Source of the DNA: Faecalicatena contorta | GTDB lineage: Bacteria; Bacillota; Clostridia; Lachnospirales; Lachnospiraceae | Length of the DNA stretch: 64,000 nucleotides | Assembly (NCBI RefSeq): GCF_039521745.1 | Contig: NZ_BAAACT010000151.1 | Direction: 5' to 3' (one strand) | Part shown: positions 16,141 to 23,496 of the stretch, one piece after another | Layout of the letters: each line of letters starts with the position of its first letter | Numbering within the stretch: position 1 is the first letter of the stretch | Made by a program: the position numbers and the translations under genes | Notes under the pieces: generated by a model | What the model was told of the DNA's origin: nothing | The model's input: the letters and a program-made list of their open reading frames with translations, nothing else | Databases searched by the model: none

Positions 16141-17643
16141 ATGATAGAGTTAAAGGATGTTTCTTTCACTTATGAGAGTGGAGAAACGGAGAATAGCCTA
16201 AAACACATTGATCTCACAATCCATGACGGAGAAACAATTTTATTTTGTGGGGAATCGGGATGCGGCAAAACAACCTTGACCCGCTTGATTAACGGTCTGA
16301 TTCCGCATTATTACACGGGCAAATTGGATGGGAAAGTGTTGCTGGACGGTAAGGAATTAAAAGACTACCCTCTGTACCAAATCGGACAGAGGGTGGGTTC
16401 GGTGTTTCAGAATCCGCGAACACAGTTTTACAACGTAGATACAACCAGCGAGATTGTGTTCGGGTGCGAGAATATGGGATTGCCGGTTCCTGAAATGACA
16501 AGGCGCCTTGAAGATACTACAAAGAGTTTGAAACTGGAAAAGCTGTTAAACCGAAGCCTGTTTGCATTGTCAGGTGGCGAAAAACAAAAAATTGCCTGTG
16601 CCTCGGCGGATGCGATCCATCCAGATATTTTTGTGTTGGATGAGCCTTCCTCAAATTTGGACATTGCAACAATTGAAGATTTAATTCAAGTCATTCGCCA
16701 TTGGCAATCCGAGCAAAAAACTATTTTGGTAGCGGAACATCGGCTCTATTATCTTGTTCCTTTAGCTGATCGCATTATCTACATGAAACATGGAGAGATC
16801 AGTAAGGAATTTACAAGGCAGCAATTTCAATTACTGTCTCCCGAAACTTTACAGGGAATGGGGCTACGCGCCCTTGATCCATTCAACCTTCCACCGGAGG
16901 CCAAACCAAAAGCGAAACCGCCGACTTTACATATCAAGGAATTTCGGTTTTCTTATGATAAACACGGCCCTCTTATTGTGGACATTCCTGATTTGACGCT
17001 ACCACAAGGAGAAATCATTGGAATTATTGGGAATAACGGCGCGGGAAAATCCACATTTGCTCGTTGCCTGTGTGGATTGGACAAACGGGCTTTGGGTGAG
17101 TTAGAACTTAATGGACATTCTTATCGTGCAAAGCAGCGGTGCCACATATCTTACATGGTTATGCAAGATGTAAACCACCAACTGTTTACCGAGGATGTGT
17201 TGGATGAATTGCTTCTTAGTATGGACGGTGAGGACGAAAAAGAAAATACAGAATGGGCAAACCAGATTTTATCCAGCCTTGATTTAGCAGCCAAAATCAA
17301 ACTGCATCCCATGTCTTTATCTGGCGGGGAAAAGCAACGGGTAGCGATTGGAAGTGCTATCGCCTCAAACAAGGAAATCCTTGTTTTTGACGAACCGACC
17401 AGTGGCTTAGACTATTTCCATATGGTAGAGGTGTCTGATAATTTGAACCGCTTAAAAGACATGGGAAAAAGCCTATTCCTGATTACCCATGATCCTGAAT
17501 TGATTTATAAGTGTTGTACTTATCTTCTGTTTATTCAAGAGAATAAGGTGCTATGGCATCGGCCAATGGATGATGAAGCAATCAAACTCTTACGGGCATT
17601 TTTCTCACATGAAAAAGGAGCAAATATAATCAATGCGTCTTAG
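16141..17643 (+). CDS. ECF transporter ATPase (A component), two fused ATPase domains
   Basis: The 500-residue protein joins two CbiO/EcfA-like ATPase domains. The first has GESGCGKTT near residue 38 and LSGGEKQK; the second has GNNGAGKST near residue 298 and LSGGEKQR. Most Firmicutes use separate EcfA1 and EcfA2 subunits, but fused forms are common in solo ECF systems with a dedicated S component. It follows the T gene by 12 nt and its 3' end overlaps the DtxR gene by 11 nt, so the regulator is part of the same transcript. Confidence 0.9.
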   Translation: MIELKDVSFTYESGETENSLKHIDLTIHDGETILFCGESGCGKTTLTRLINGLIPHYYTGKLDGKVLLDGKELKDYPLYQIGQRVGSVFQNPRTQFYNVDTTSEIVFGCENMGLPVPEMTRRLEDTTKSLKLEKLLNRSLFALSGGEKQKIACASADAIHPDIFVLDEPSSNLDIATIEDLIQVIRHWQSEQKTILVAEHRLYYLVPLADRIIYMKHGEISKEFTRQQFQLLSPETLQGMGLRALDPFNLPPEAKPKAKPPTLHIKEFRFSYDKHGPLIVDIPDLTLPQGEIIGIIGNNGAGKSTFARCLCGLDKRALGELELNGHSYRAKQRCHISYMVMQDVNHQLFTEDVLDELLLSMDGEDEKENTEWANQILSSLDLAAKIKLHPMSLSGGEKQRVAIGSAIASNKEILVFDEPTSGLDYFHMVEVSDNLNRLKDMGKSLFLITHDPELIYKCCTYLLFIQENKVLWHRPMDDEAIKLLRAFFSHEKGANIINAS

Positions 17644-18016
17644 CAAAACGCTTCATGCGTCCGGGGAGGACTACCTGGAAACCATCCTTGTTCTCCAAAA
17701 GAAACTCGGTATGGTGCGCTCCGTAGATGTGGCCCGGCACATGGAGGTGTCAAAGCCCAGCGTGTGCCATGCAGTGGCTACCTTGCGGGACGGCGGTTTT
17801 CTCACGATGGACGAGGATCACTTTCTCCAACTGACCGATGTGGGCCGCGAGGTGGCTGAAAAAATCTATGAACGCCACTGCTTCTTTACCGAGCAGCTTA
17901 TCGCCGCAGGCGTTGACCCCAAGACTGTGGAGGCCGACGCCTGCCGGCTTGAACACATCATCAGCGATGAGAGCTTTTCGCGGCTGAAAGAGGCAGCCGC
18001 ACAAGAGCAAGAATAA
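17633..18016 (+). CDS. DtxR/MntR-family metal-dependent repressor
   Basis: The 127-residue protein has the N-terminal winged helix (EDYLETILVLQ, then SVDVARHMEVSKPSVCHAVATL) and the dimerization/metal region. Likely metal ligands are H82 and the C104-x2-E107-H108 set of DACRLEH, the pattern of DtxR and MntR. It lacks the SH3-like third domain, as short family members do. Its place at the end of the ECF operon makes iron or manganese control of the cassette likely. The equibactin locus also pairs a DtxR-type regulator with ABC and ECF-like genes. Right after it the GC-rich ICE backbone resumes. Confidence 0.88.
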   Translation: MRLSKTLHASGEDYLETILVLQKKLGMVRSVDVARHMEVSKPSVCHAVATLRDGGFLTMDEDHFLQLTDVGREVAEKIYERHCFFTEQLIAAGVDPKTVEADACRLEHIISDESFSRLKEAAAQEQE

Positions 18017-18214
18017 ACCGAATAAGCCAAGCGATCCTGCCCCGCCAGACGGGGAAAGAAAAAAACCGTTGCAGGGCAGGTAGCTTCGTGCGCCCAAAAT
18101 GGATTTTCCGGGTACTGCGGCGGTTTTGAGTAACATCAAGGCCGCCGTTCCTTATGCCCTCGACAAAGGAGTGACGACTACACGCTGACACGGCGGCTTT
18201 AGGAGGGAACCGCC

Positions 18215-18301
18215 ATGAAGCACATTGACCGCCGACAAATTCAGACGATATTTCACTACCGTCAAAAAAAGCCCAGTCAACGAACAGGCTCCGTCTGGTA
18301 G
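18215..18301 (+). CDS. Possible 28-residue leader-like peptide
   Basis: An ATG 7 nt after AGGAGGG opens a 28-codon basic frame (MKHIDRRQIQTIFHYRQKK...). A GC-rich inverted repeat (GCCGCCGT at about 18142 with ACGGCGGC before the site) lies just upstream and a terminator just downstream. It could be a leader peptide or a gene remnant at the right border of the cargo. I do not recognise it. Confidence 0.35.
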   Translation: MKHIDRRQIQTIFHYRQKKPSQRTGSVW

Positions 18302-18345
18302 CCGGTGCGAAAATTGTCATTCTGTAAGTGAATATTGGAGTTTTT

Positions 18346-18382
18346 GCGCTCGAATAGCTTTCTGCTGTCCGGGCGCTTTTTT
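18346..18382 (+). terminator. Rho-independent terminator
   Basis: GCGCTCG (18346-18352) pairs with CGGGCGC (18370-18376) with one G-T pair, followed by six T. It ends transcription from the cargo and small-ORF region before the sigma-like gene. Confidence 0.75.
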
Positions 18383-18397
18383 ATATTTCCGAGTTTA

Positions 18398-18420
18398 CTT
18401 CGGGTCGTGTTGGCCCGAGT
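18398..18420. repeat. ICE palindrome copy 8 (degenerate)
   Basis: CTTCGGGTCGT-GT-TGGCCCGAGT has mismatches in both arms. It lies upstream of the sigma-like gene and is the first copy after the cargo. Confidence 0.82.
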
Positions 18421-18495
18421 TCATACCCCGGTGTCGCTCACCACCGCCTCCGTTTCGGCTACCCGTCAACCCGAACACCCGAAACGGAGGTATTT

Positions 18496-18918
18496 ATGAA
18501 AGTTATCAATCTGCGGGATATTTACCCTCATTATACACAGGATTGTTTTGTTGAAGTAACTGACGAAGTGGCCGATCTGTTTTCCGAGTTCGACCACAAA
18601 GAAGCGGCTTACCGTCTGCGTACATACCGGCACAAGGCATACTACTCCCTTGACCGGAACGACGGTATTGAGCATGAGGCTCTTTTCGTTGCACTTTCTC
18701 CGCATGAGCTGTATGAGCGCAAAGTGACTATGCAGGAACTTCATGCCGCCATTTCCCGGTTGCCGAACAAACAGGCGAAACGTATTTACGCCCATTTCAT
18801 TCTCGGCATGACCAAAAAAGATATTGCCCGGGCAGAAGGTGTCCATGAGAAAGTCGTGCGGGTCGCCATTGAGCGCGGTCTGCGGAGCCTGGAAAAAATT
18901 TTGAAAAAAGTTCTGTAA
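18496..18918 (+). CDS. Sigma-70-region-4-like regulator of the ICE
   Basis: The 140-residue protein has a C-terminal sigma region 4 helix-turn-helix (LPNKQAKRIYAHFILGMTKKDIARAEGVHEKVVRVAIERGL, about residues 87-130). The N-terminal half is unlike full sigma factors. It resembles the small sigma-like regulators of Tn916- and Tn1549-type elements, which control excision or transfer gene expression. The start has CGGAGG upstream. It lies just before the structured intergenic region and the recombination module. Confidence 0.82.
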   Translation: MKVINLRDIYPHYTQDCFVEVTDEVADLFSEFDHKEAAYRLRTYRHKAYYSLDRNDGIEHEALFVALSPHELYERKVTMQELHAAISRLPNKQAKRIYAHFILGMTKKDIARAEGVHEKVVRVAIERGLRSLEKILKKVL

Positions 18919-18970
18919 GGCGTACCGATTTAGACCAAAAAATGAAATGGTATATGAGAGGCAGTCAAAG

Positions 18971-18993
18971 CCTCGGGCCACATTGGCCCGAAG
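18971..18993. repeat. ICE palindrome copy 9
   Basis: CCTCGGGCCAC-AT-TGGCCCGAAG lies 52 nt after the sigma-like stop, at the start of the structured intergenic region. Confidence 0.9.
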
Positions 18994-19019
18994 TTCGGAC
19001 AAGCCTTACGCAGCTTGAA

Positions 19020-19330
19020 AACTGAATAAAAAGATACCCGGATACGAAGGGTGCTTGTGTCCAGTGACAGGCCCGCCATGATCTCTATTGTCAGAGGATA
19101 GAGGGAGCGATAAGGCCCATGCCGCAGGCGGGCCTTGGCAGGTCAGCCGGATAAAACACAAAATCCCGGATACTTGCGATTAGTCACAATCCGAGCGTGC
19201 AGCGGTGTTGCGAACCGTGAGCCGTCGCAGGTAATGAGATCGCCTTGCCATCAGAATGGGGAGAGCTGAAATGCTATGGGGAGGAACGCCAGCCGCCCGT
19301 CCGGTCTATCTGAAAAGCACTTTTGACCCG
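19020..19330 (+). ncRNA. Structured intergenic region, possible ncRNA or long leader
   Basis: This gene-free stretch of about 300 nt is rich in nested inverted repeats. GGCCCGCC (19070-19077) pairs with GGCGGGCC (19127-19134) and encloses an inner stem CTCTAT/ATAGAG (19083-19103). CCCGGATAC occurs twice (near 19037 and 19163). Strand and ends are not fixed by the sequence; the plus strand is assumed because the next genes are on it. A cis-acting leader of the gene at 19412, a free RNA, or a recombinase/relaxase DNA site are all possible. Confidence 0.35.
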
Positions 19331-19387
19331 TGGGGACCCCGCCGCTATTCTGTCTAATGATAGAGCGACCTTTCCGGCGGGGCCCCA
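19331..19387 (+). terminator. GC-rich hairpin (attenuator-like) before the gene at 19412
   Basis: TGGGGACCCCGCCG and CCGGCGGGGCCCCA form a 13-bp stem with a bulge and a 29-nt loop, followed by TACTTTT. It sits 25 nt before the next ATG, as an attenuator would. Confidence 0.6.
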
Positions 19388-19411
19388 TACTTTTATGAAC
19401 AGGAGAACCTT

Positions 19412-19615
19412 ATGAAGAAAACTTATCCGTCCATTCCGGGATTGGAACCGGACGCGTGGAGCAACGACGCCTGCCGTGGTTATGTGATTATGGCAATGCA
19501 TGACTGTGGCTTCTCCCATGAGGATATTCGCCGTGTGGTACGGCAGCTTCACGAAGCCTTTGACTTCCATACCATCAACGAGGCCGAGCAAAAATATTAT
19601 CATGGGGACTATTGA
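19412..19615 (+). CDS. Small ICE protein, unknown function
   Basis: The 67-residue acidic protein starts at an ATG after AGGAGA. It is predicted mainly helical (SNDACRGYVIMAMHDCGF, then EDIRRVVRQLHEAFDF). I recall similar small proteins near the integration module of Tn1549-type elements but know no function. Size and place would fit an excision helper, though no clear helix-turn-helix is visible. The stop is followed 1 nt later by palindrome copy 10. Confidence 0.6.
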   Translation: MKKTYPSIPGLEPDAWSNDACRGYVIMAMHDCGFSHEDIRRVVRQLHEAFDFHTINEAEQKYYHGDY

Positions 19616-19638
19616 CCTCGGGCCATGTTGGCCCGAAG
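19616..19638. repeat. ICE palindrome copy 10
   Basis: CCTCGGGCCAT-GT-TGGCCCGAAG starts immediately after the stop of the 67-residue gene. No copy was found between here and the window end. Confidence 0.9.
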
Positions 19639-19752
19639 CTGGGGAAAGCTCAAAGAGCGGCACCTTCCGGGGTGCCGTTTTTTGATGTTTCCCCATTCGG
19701 ACAAGAGGGAGACTGGTCGGCATTAACCTATACTGGAAAAGGGAGGTTTTCA

Positions 19753-19929
19753 ATGGTTCAAGCTGTTACATACCAAAGCGATAAGCAATCTGTTTATTTT
19801 CAAGGCAAACTCATTGTGCTGGAAAACCTGACGCCGATACTCTCCCCGGAGGAAAAGAAGAAGCGAAAAAGAGAAATCGAAAATAACCTGTACGATATAT
19901 TCAGCAAGTACGGGGACAGGTTTCGCTAA
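19753..19929 (+). CDS. Small protein upstream of the serine recombinase
   Basis: The 58-residue protein starts at an ATG 6 nt after GGGAGG. A beta-like N-terminus (AVTYQSDKQSVYFQGKLIVLENL) is followed by a basic helix (SPEEKKKRKREIENNLYDIFSKYGDRF). Such small proteins are common just before large serine recombinases of Firmicute elements. A role in excision control is possible but not shown. Confidence 0.6.
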   Translation: MVQAVTYQSDKQSVYFQGKLIVLENLTPILSPEEKKKRKREIENNLYDIFSKYGDRFR

Positions 19930-19941
19930 TCAATCGCAACA

Positions 19942-19970
19942 TTGTCGTCCGGGGCTGCTAATGGTATAAT
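19942..19970 (+). promoter_or_regulatory. Promoter of the serine recombinase
   Basis: TTGTCG (19942-19947) and TATAAT (19965-19970) are 17 bp apart and lie 48 nt before the recombinase ATG. The integrase thus has its own promoter. Confidence 0.75.
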
Positions 19971-20017
19971 ATAGTTGTAAGGTTGGTAGCTCCATTCCAT
20001 ACGGAAAGGAGCCCAAT

Positions 20018-21526
20018 ATGGACATTATCAGAGAAGATTGTATTTACGCAAGGCAGTCAGTAGACCGAAAGGACAGTATCAGCATTGAAAGCCAGATTGA
20101 CTTTTGCAAGTACGAACTGAAAGGCGGGAGCTGTAAGGTATTCAAGGATAAAGGCTATTCCGGGAAAAACACGGACAGGCCGGAATTTCAAAAACTGCTG
20201 GGAGAAATCCGAAAAGGCAGGGTACGGCGGGTAATCGTCTATAAGCTGGACCGGATCAGCCGCTCCATTCTGGATTTTGCGAACATGATGGAGCTGTTTC
20301 AAGAGTACGATGTGGAGTTTGTTTCCTCCACTGAGAAATTCGACACCTCGACCCCGATGGGACGGGCCATGCTGAATATATGTATCGTATTCGCACAGCT
20401 TGAACGTGAGACAATCCAGAAGCGCGTGACGGATGCCTACTATTCCCGGTGCCTGAAAGGCTTTCACATGAGCGGGCAGGCCCCATATGGTTATCAGTTG
20501 GAGCCGACAGTGGTTGAAGGTATCCGCACAAAAAAGATGGTTGCCGACCCCGTAGCCGCCGACCATGTACGACTGATGTTTGAGATGTACGCCGAGCCGG
20601 AAACCTCTTTCGGAGACATTACCCGCTACTTTGAGGAACAGGGTATCAAGATTTACGAAAAGTCAATGGTTCGGAGTTTCCTTTCCCAGCTTTTACGGAA
20701 CCCTGTTTACGCACAGGCCGACTTGGAACTATATGAGTTTTTCAAGAGCCAGGGCGCGGCGATTGTCAATGACGCTTCCGATTTTGCCGGAACCAACGGC
20801 TGTTATCTCTATCAGGGCCGTGATGTAAAGGAGGATAAGGACAGGTGCCTGAAGGACCAGATACTTGTGATTGCCCCACACGAAGCACTCATACCGTCTG
20901 ATGTTTGGCTGAAATGCCGGAAGAAGCTAATGATGAATAAGACCTTTCAGCAAGGCCGCAAACCCAAAAATACATGGCTTGCCGGAAAAGTCAAATGCGG
21001 GCGTTGCGGATATGCTTTGAAAGCAACCCATGTTCCGAACAGTCCGGGATATTTCCGCTGTACAAAACGGGCAGAAAATAAGGGCTGTCCGGGATGTGGG
21101 AAAATCCGAAAGACTGAATTTGAAGAATTTATCTTCAATGCCATGCGGAAAAGATTTAAGAATTTTCAAGTCCGGCATGACAGGGAAGAAAAAGTAAATC
21201 CGAAACTGACCGCCCATCAGATCGAGCTTGCACAGGTCGAGGCTGAAATTGAAAAACTGCTTGATACACTGACCGGAGCCAATGCGACACTGCTTGCCTA
21301 CGCCAACAAAAAAATTGAAGAACTGGACACTCGCCGCCAGACTATTTCAAAGGCGATTGCAGAATTGTCCGTTGAAACAATGTCGCCCCAAAAGGAACAG
21401 GAGCTTTCTTATTTCCTTGACCACTGGGACAGCATTGACTTTGAGGACAAGAGAAAATCCGCTGACGACCTGATTATTTCAATCAGCGCAACCAGCGACC
21501 ACGTTCAAGTAGAGTGGAAAATCTGA
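20018..21526 (+). CDS. Large serine recombinase (ICE integrase)
   Basis: The 502-residue protein should integrate and excise the ICE. The N-terminal catalytic domain has S14 in YARQS and the YKLDRISRS helix near residue 75. The recombinase domain follows (about 160-270). Then comes a zinc ribbon (CGRCGYALKA...FRCTKR...GCPGCGK, about residues 327-365), a coiled coil (about 395-455) and the C-terminus. The ribosome site is AAAGGAG. All family hallmarks are present and it is full length. Many Tn1549-type elements use a tyrosine integrase, but serine-recombinase versions (as in C. difficile CTn elements) are known. It marks the right end of the ICE. Confidence 0.95.
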   Translation: MDIIREDCIYARQSVDRKDSISIESQIDFCKYELKGGSCKVFKDKGYSGKNTDRPEFQKLLGEIRKGRVRRVIVYKLDRISRSILDFANMMELFQEYDVEFVSSTEKFDTSTPMGRAMLNICIVFAQLERETIQKRVTDAYYSRCLKGFHMSGQAPYGYQLEPTVVEGIRTKKMVADPVAADHVRLMFEMYAEPETSFGDITRYFEEQGIKIYEKSMVRSFLSQLLRNPVYAQADLELYEFFKSQGAAIVNDASDFAGTNGCYLYQGRDVKEDKDRCLKDQILVIAPHEALIPSDVWLKCRKKLMMNKTFQQGRKPKNTWLAGKVKCGRCGYALKATHVPNSPGYFRCTKRAENKGCPGCGKIRKTEFEEFIFNAMRKRFKNFQVRHDREEKVNPKLTAHQIELAQVEAEIEKLLDTLTGANATLLAYANKKIEELDTRRQTISKAIAELSVETMSPQKEQELSYFLDHWDSIDFEDKRKSADDLIISISATSDHVQVEWKI

Positions 21527-21552
21527 ACACTCTTGATTTTGCCACTCTACTT
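21508..21552. terminator. Inverted repeat spanning the recombinase stop codon
   Basis: AAGTAGAGTGG-AAAATC (21508-21523) pairs with GATTTTGCCACTCTACTT (21535-21552), with the stop codon at the start of the loop. It is a likely terminator and may lie at or next to the ICE right end. Confidence 0.65.
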
Positions 21553-22179
21553 ACTTTCAAATCTAACATTTCTTTTTAATCTTGTTTGTACCCCTTGTAC
21601 ACCGATGCTTGCATTTCTTAAAGCAAAACTATTTTTGTAATACCATCTCTTTTGTTTTTTTAAAAATAGAGTTTCACTCAATTTTACTATTTATACTTTT
21701 GTTATCATAAACTTTATTTCGTAGGTGTAGCATAAATGATAAATAGTAAATTCATGAAACTTCCAATATCATCCTTTTGTCATAATTACATACCATATCA
21801 TAGAACTTTTTCTTTCACCAACGATAATATATGAGCTTATTGAAACTAAAACTATTCTCATGCACAAAGCTGTACTCTGTTTTCCGTGAATACTGATCAC
21901 AGATTAATAGATAGATTTCCAGCATACTAAAAGCAGTCCTGTAAAATCAGATAATAATCTTACCTAAATGTAAATCATAAACACAAAATCCACCAGACTC
22001 AAAATTCTGGTGGATTTTGTGGATTCTATGTTGCTGATACCTTATTTTGATATGGCATTCCCTCTATTTTTCACTTTTTAATTTTAAGGTATACAGTAGG
22101 TACAACTGCATAGCCTAAATTATATACCTATATACCCAAACTCAGACACTACAAAGTAACATATTTCTATTCCAATATA
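21553..22179. other. Gene-free AT-rich junction between ICE and chromosome
   Basis: About 630 nt without a supportable gene, and much more AT-rich than the ICE. The ICE right end (attR) is expected in the first part, but the core cannot be fixed without the left end or an empty site. No tRNA gene is visible. The only clear structure is the terminator at 21983-22020. Confidence 0.6.
21983..22020 (-). terminator. Terminator of the AHG operon
   Basis: Perfect 14-bp arms ACAAAATCCACCAG and CTGGTGGATTTTGT around a 10-nt loop lie 160 nt after the last minus-strand gene of the operon. A short T-poor tail follows, so it may also act in the other direction. Confidence 0.7.
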
Positions 22180-23448
22180 TCAATAGTACTCATTTATCAG
22201 CCCACGTACCATTTTTGACCATTCTTTTACTTTTTCTACCGGATGCCTCCCCAGAGTCCCTCCTATATTCAGAACAATCTCCGTGTTGCACCCGTGTTTT
22301 TTAGATGCTGTCAGGACACTCCTGATCTCTTTTTCAGCATTTTCTTTATCCCACCTGTCATTTACAAAATGAACTCCCGCCGCGCGGTAACTGTATACAT
22401 AATCCCCTTTGATTGCATCAGCAGCATGTTCTACATCACACCATTCACTAACGGAAATCTTTCTCGCATTATTCAGACCACGTATCAGGTCAATTTTATG
22501 GTCCAATACCTCACAACATCCTACATTAATATATTTGAACAGGCTCATAACTTCTTTATCATATGCATAACTAAATTCATCGTGCATAGCATTTGATACA
22601 CAGTTAAACACCTCCGCACACGTGAATCCCCATGAGTCCCTTAATTTGACTTTATGCGTGAAAGGGTCTTCCACATCCCGGAAATCCGGAATACCCGTAG
22701 CATACCGAAGTCCTGCCGATCCCAGTGGCTCAGAATTATCCAGTGTCCCCCAGATTCCTGCGTCTTCCAGCATCCGAAAACGTGCCTTAAAATTATCCGT
22801 TATTTTCCTAAGAGCGGCGTGCATCCATTCCGGTTCATCATACATGTCCATGTAGGTATTCTCCATCCCCCTGAACCAGGAAAACTCATCAGCTATTTTA
22901 GCCGCCATTGTATGTGGCTTTTTTAACACTGTCAGTATTGGATGAAAAATATCATATGCCTGTTCATAGTTAAGACGTGTTGTCTCTTTATCGTAAGTCA
23001 GTTTTGGCATACGCAGTTTCTCTATGTCTGAATCTTCCACAATGACAGGAACCATTGCATAGGCGCCACTTTCATCGGTATCATTATCTGTACGTTCAAT
23101 TTTACGCTCAAGCCCTTCATAATCTTCAAGTCCAAAAACCTGCTGTGAATAAATGACCGGCTCCAGCACGTTATCATCCTCTAACTCTTTTGAATAAAAC
23201 ATTTTTGTTTTTAAGTATGACTCAAATTGCCTTGCTGTTTGATCCTGACATTTATAAGAATTCTGCGGCAAGATCTCATTTAATGCCAGCGGCCAGTAAT
23301 GGTTAATGAAAACGGGTTTTGCTGCACCTGACAGATCATTGATTGCATACCAGTTTTTTCTTTTCTTTTCATTTATGTCTGCGTGAGCTAATTCTGAATA
23401 TCGCTTTGCTAACTCCCGGAGATATTCTCTTTCTTTGCTTGTTATCAT
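22180..23448 (-). CDS. UroD/MtaA-superfamily protein in the AHG operon
   Basis: The 422-residue protein resembles the uroporphyrinogen-decarboxylase-like group of anaerobic bacteria. That superfamily includes true UroD and the cobamide:coenzyme M or corrinoid methyltransferases (MtaA, MtbA). Visible cues are a TIM-barrel-like spacing, DSWGFTCAEVFN, and the C-terminal GCCEVLDHKIDLI...KISVSEWCDVEHAADAI region, whose Cys residues could bind zinc. It is not the heme enzyme, since no heme genes are near. As last gene of the AHG operon it could remove or move methyl groups from 6-O-methyl-galactose of agar or porphyran. That role is inference; no corrinoid partner is in the window. Confidence 0.65.
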   Translation of the reverse strand: MITSKEREYLRELAKRYSELAHADINEKKRKNWYAINDLSGAAKPVFINHYWPLALNEILPQNSYKCQDQTARQFESYLKTKMFYSKELEDDNVLEPVIYSQQVFGLEDYEGLERKIERTDNDTDESGAYAMVPVIVEDSDIEKLRMPKLTYDKETTRLNYEQAYDIFHPILTVLKKPHTMAAKIADEFSWFRGMENTYMDMYDEPEWMHAALRKITDNFKARFRMLEDAGIWGTLDNSEPLGSAGLRYATGIPDFRDVEDPFTHKVKLRDSWGFTCAEVFNCVSNAMHDEFSYAYDKEVMSLFKYINVGCCEVLDHKIDLIRGLNNARKISVSEWCDVEHAADAIKGDYVYSYRAAGVHFVNDRWDKENAEKEIRSVLTASKKHGCNTEIVLNIGGTLGRHPVEKVKEWSKMVRGLINEYY

Positions 23449-23496
23449 ATTTTTAGACTCCTTTAATCAAAAACCCAAATTTCGGTTTAAAATACT

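Noticed and set aside
2435..19638. CRISPR array
   Set aside because: The repeated unit is a short palindrome at very irregular distances (from about 180 nt to over 8 kb). There is no spacer-like pattern and no cas gene.
21553..22179. tRNA gene as ICE attachment site
   Set aside because: No cloverleaf or CCA-type 3' end was seen, and large serine recombinases usually do not target tRNA genes.
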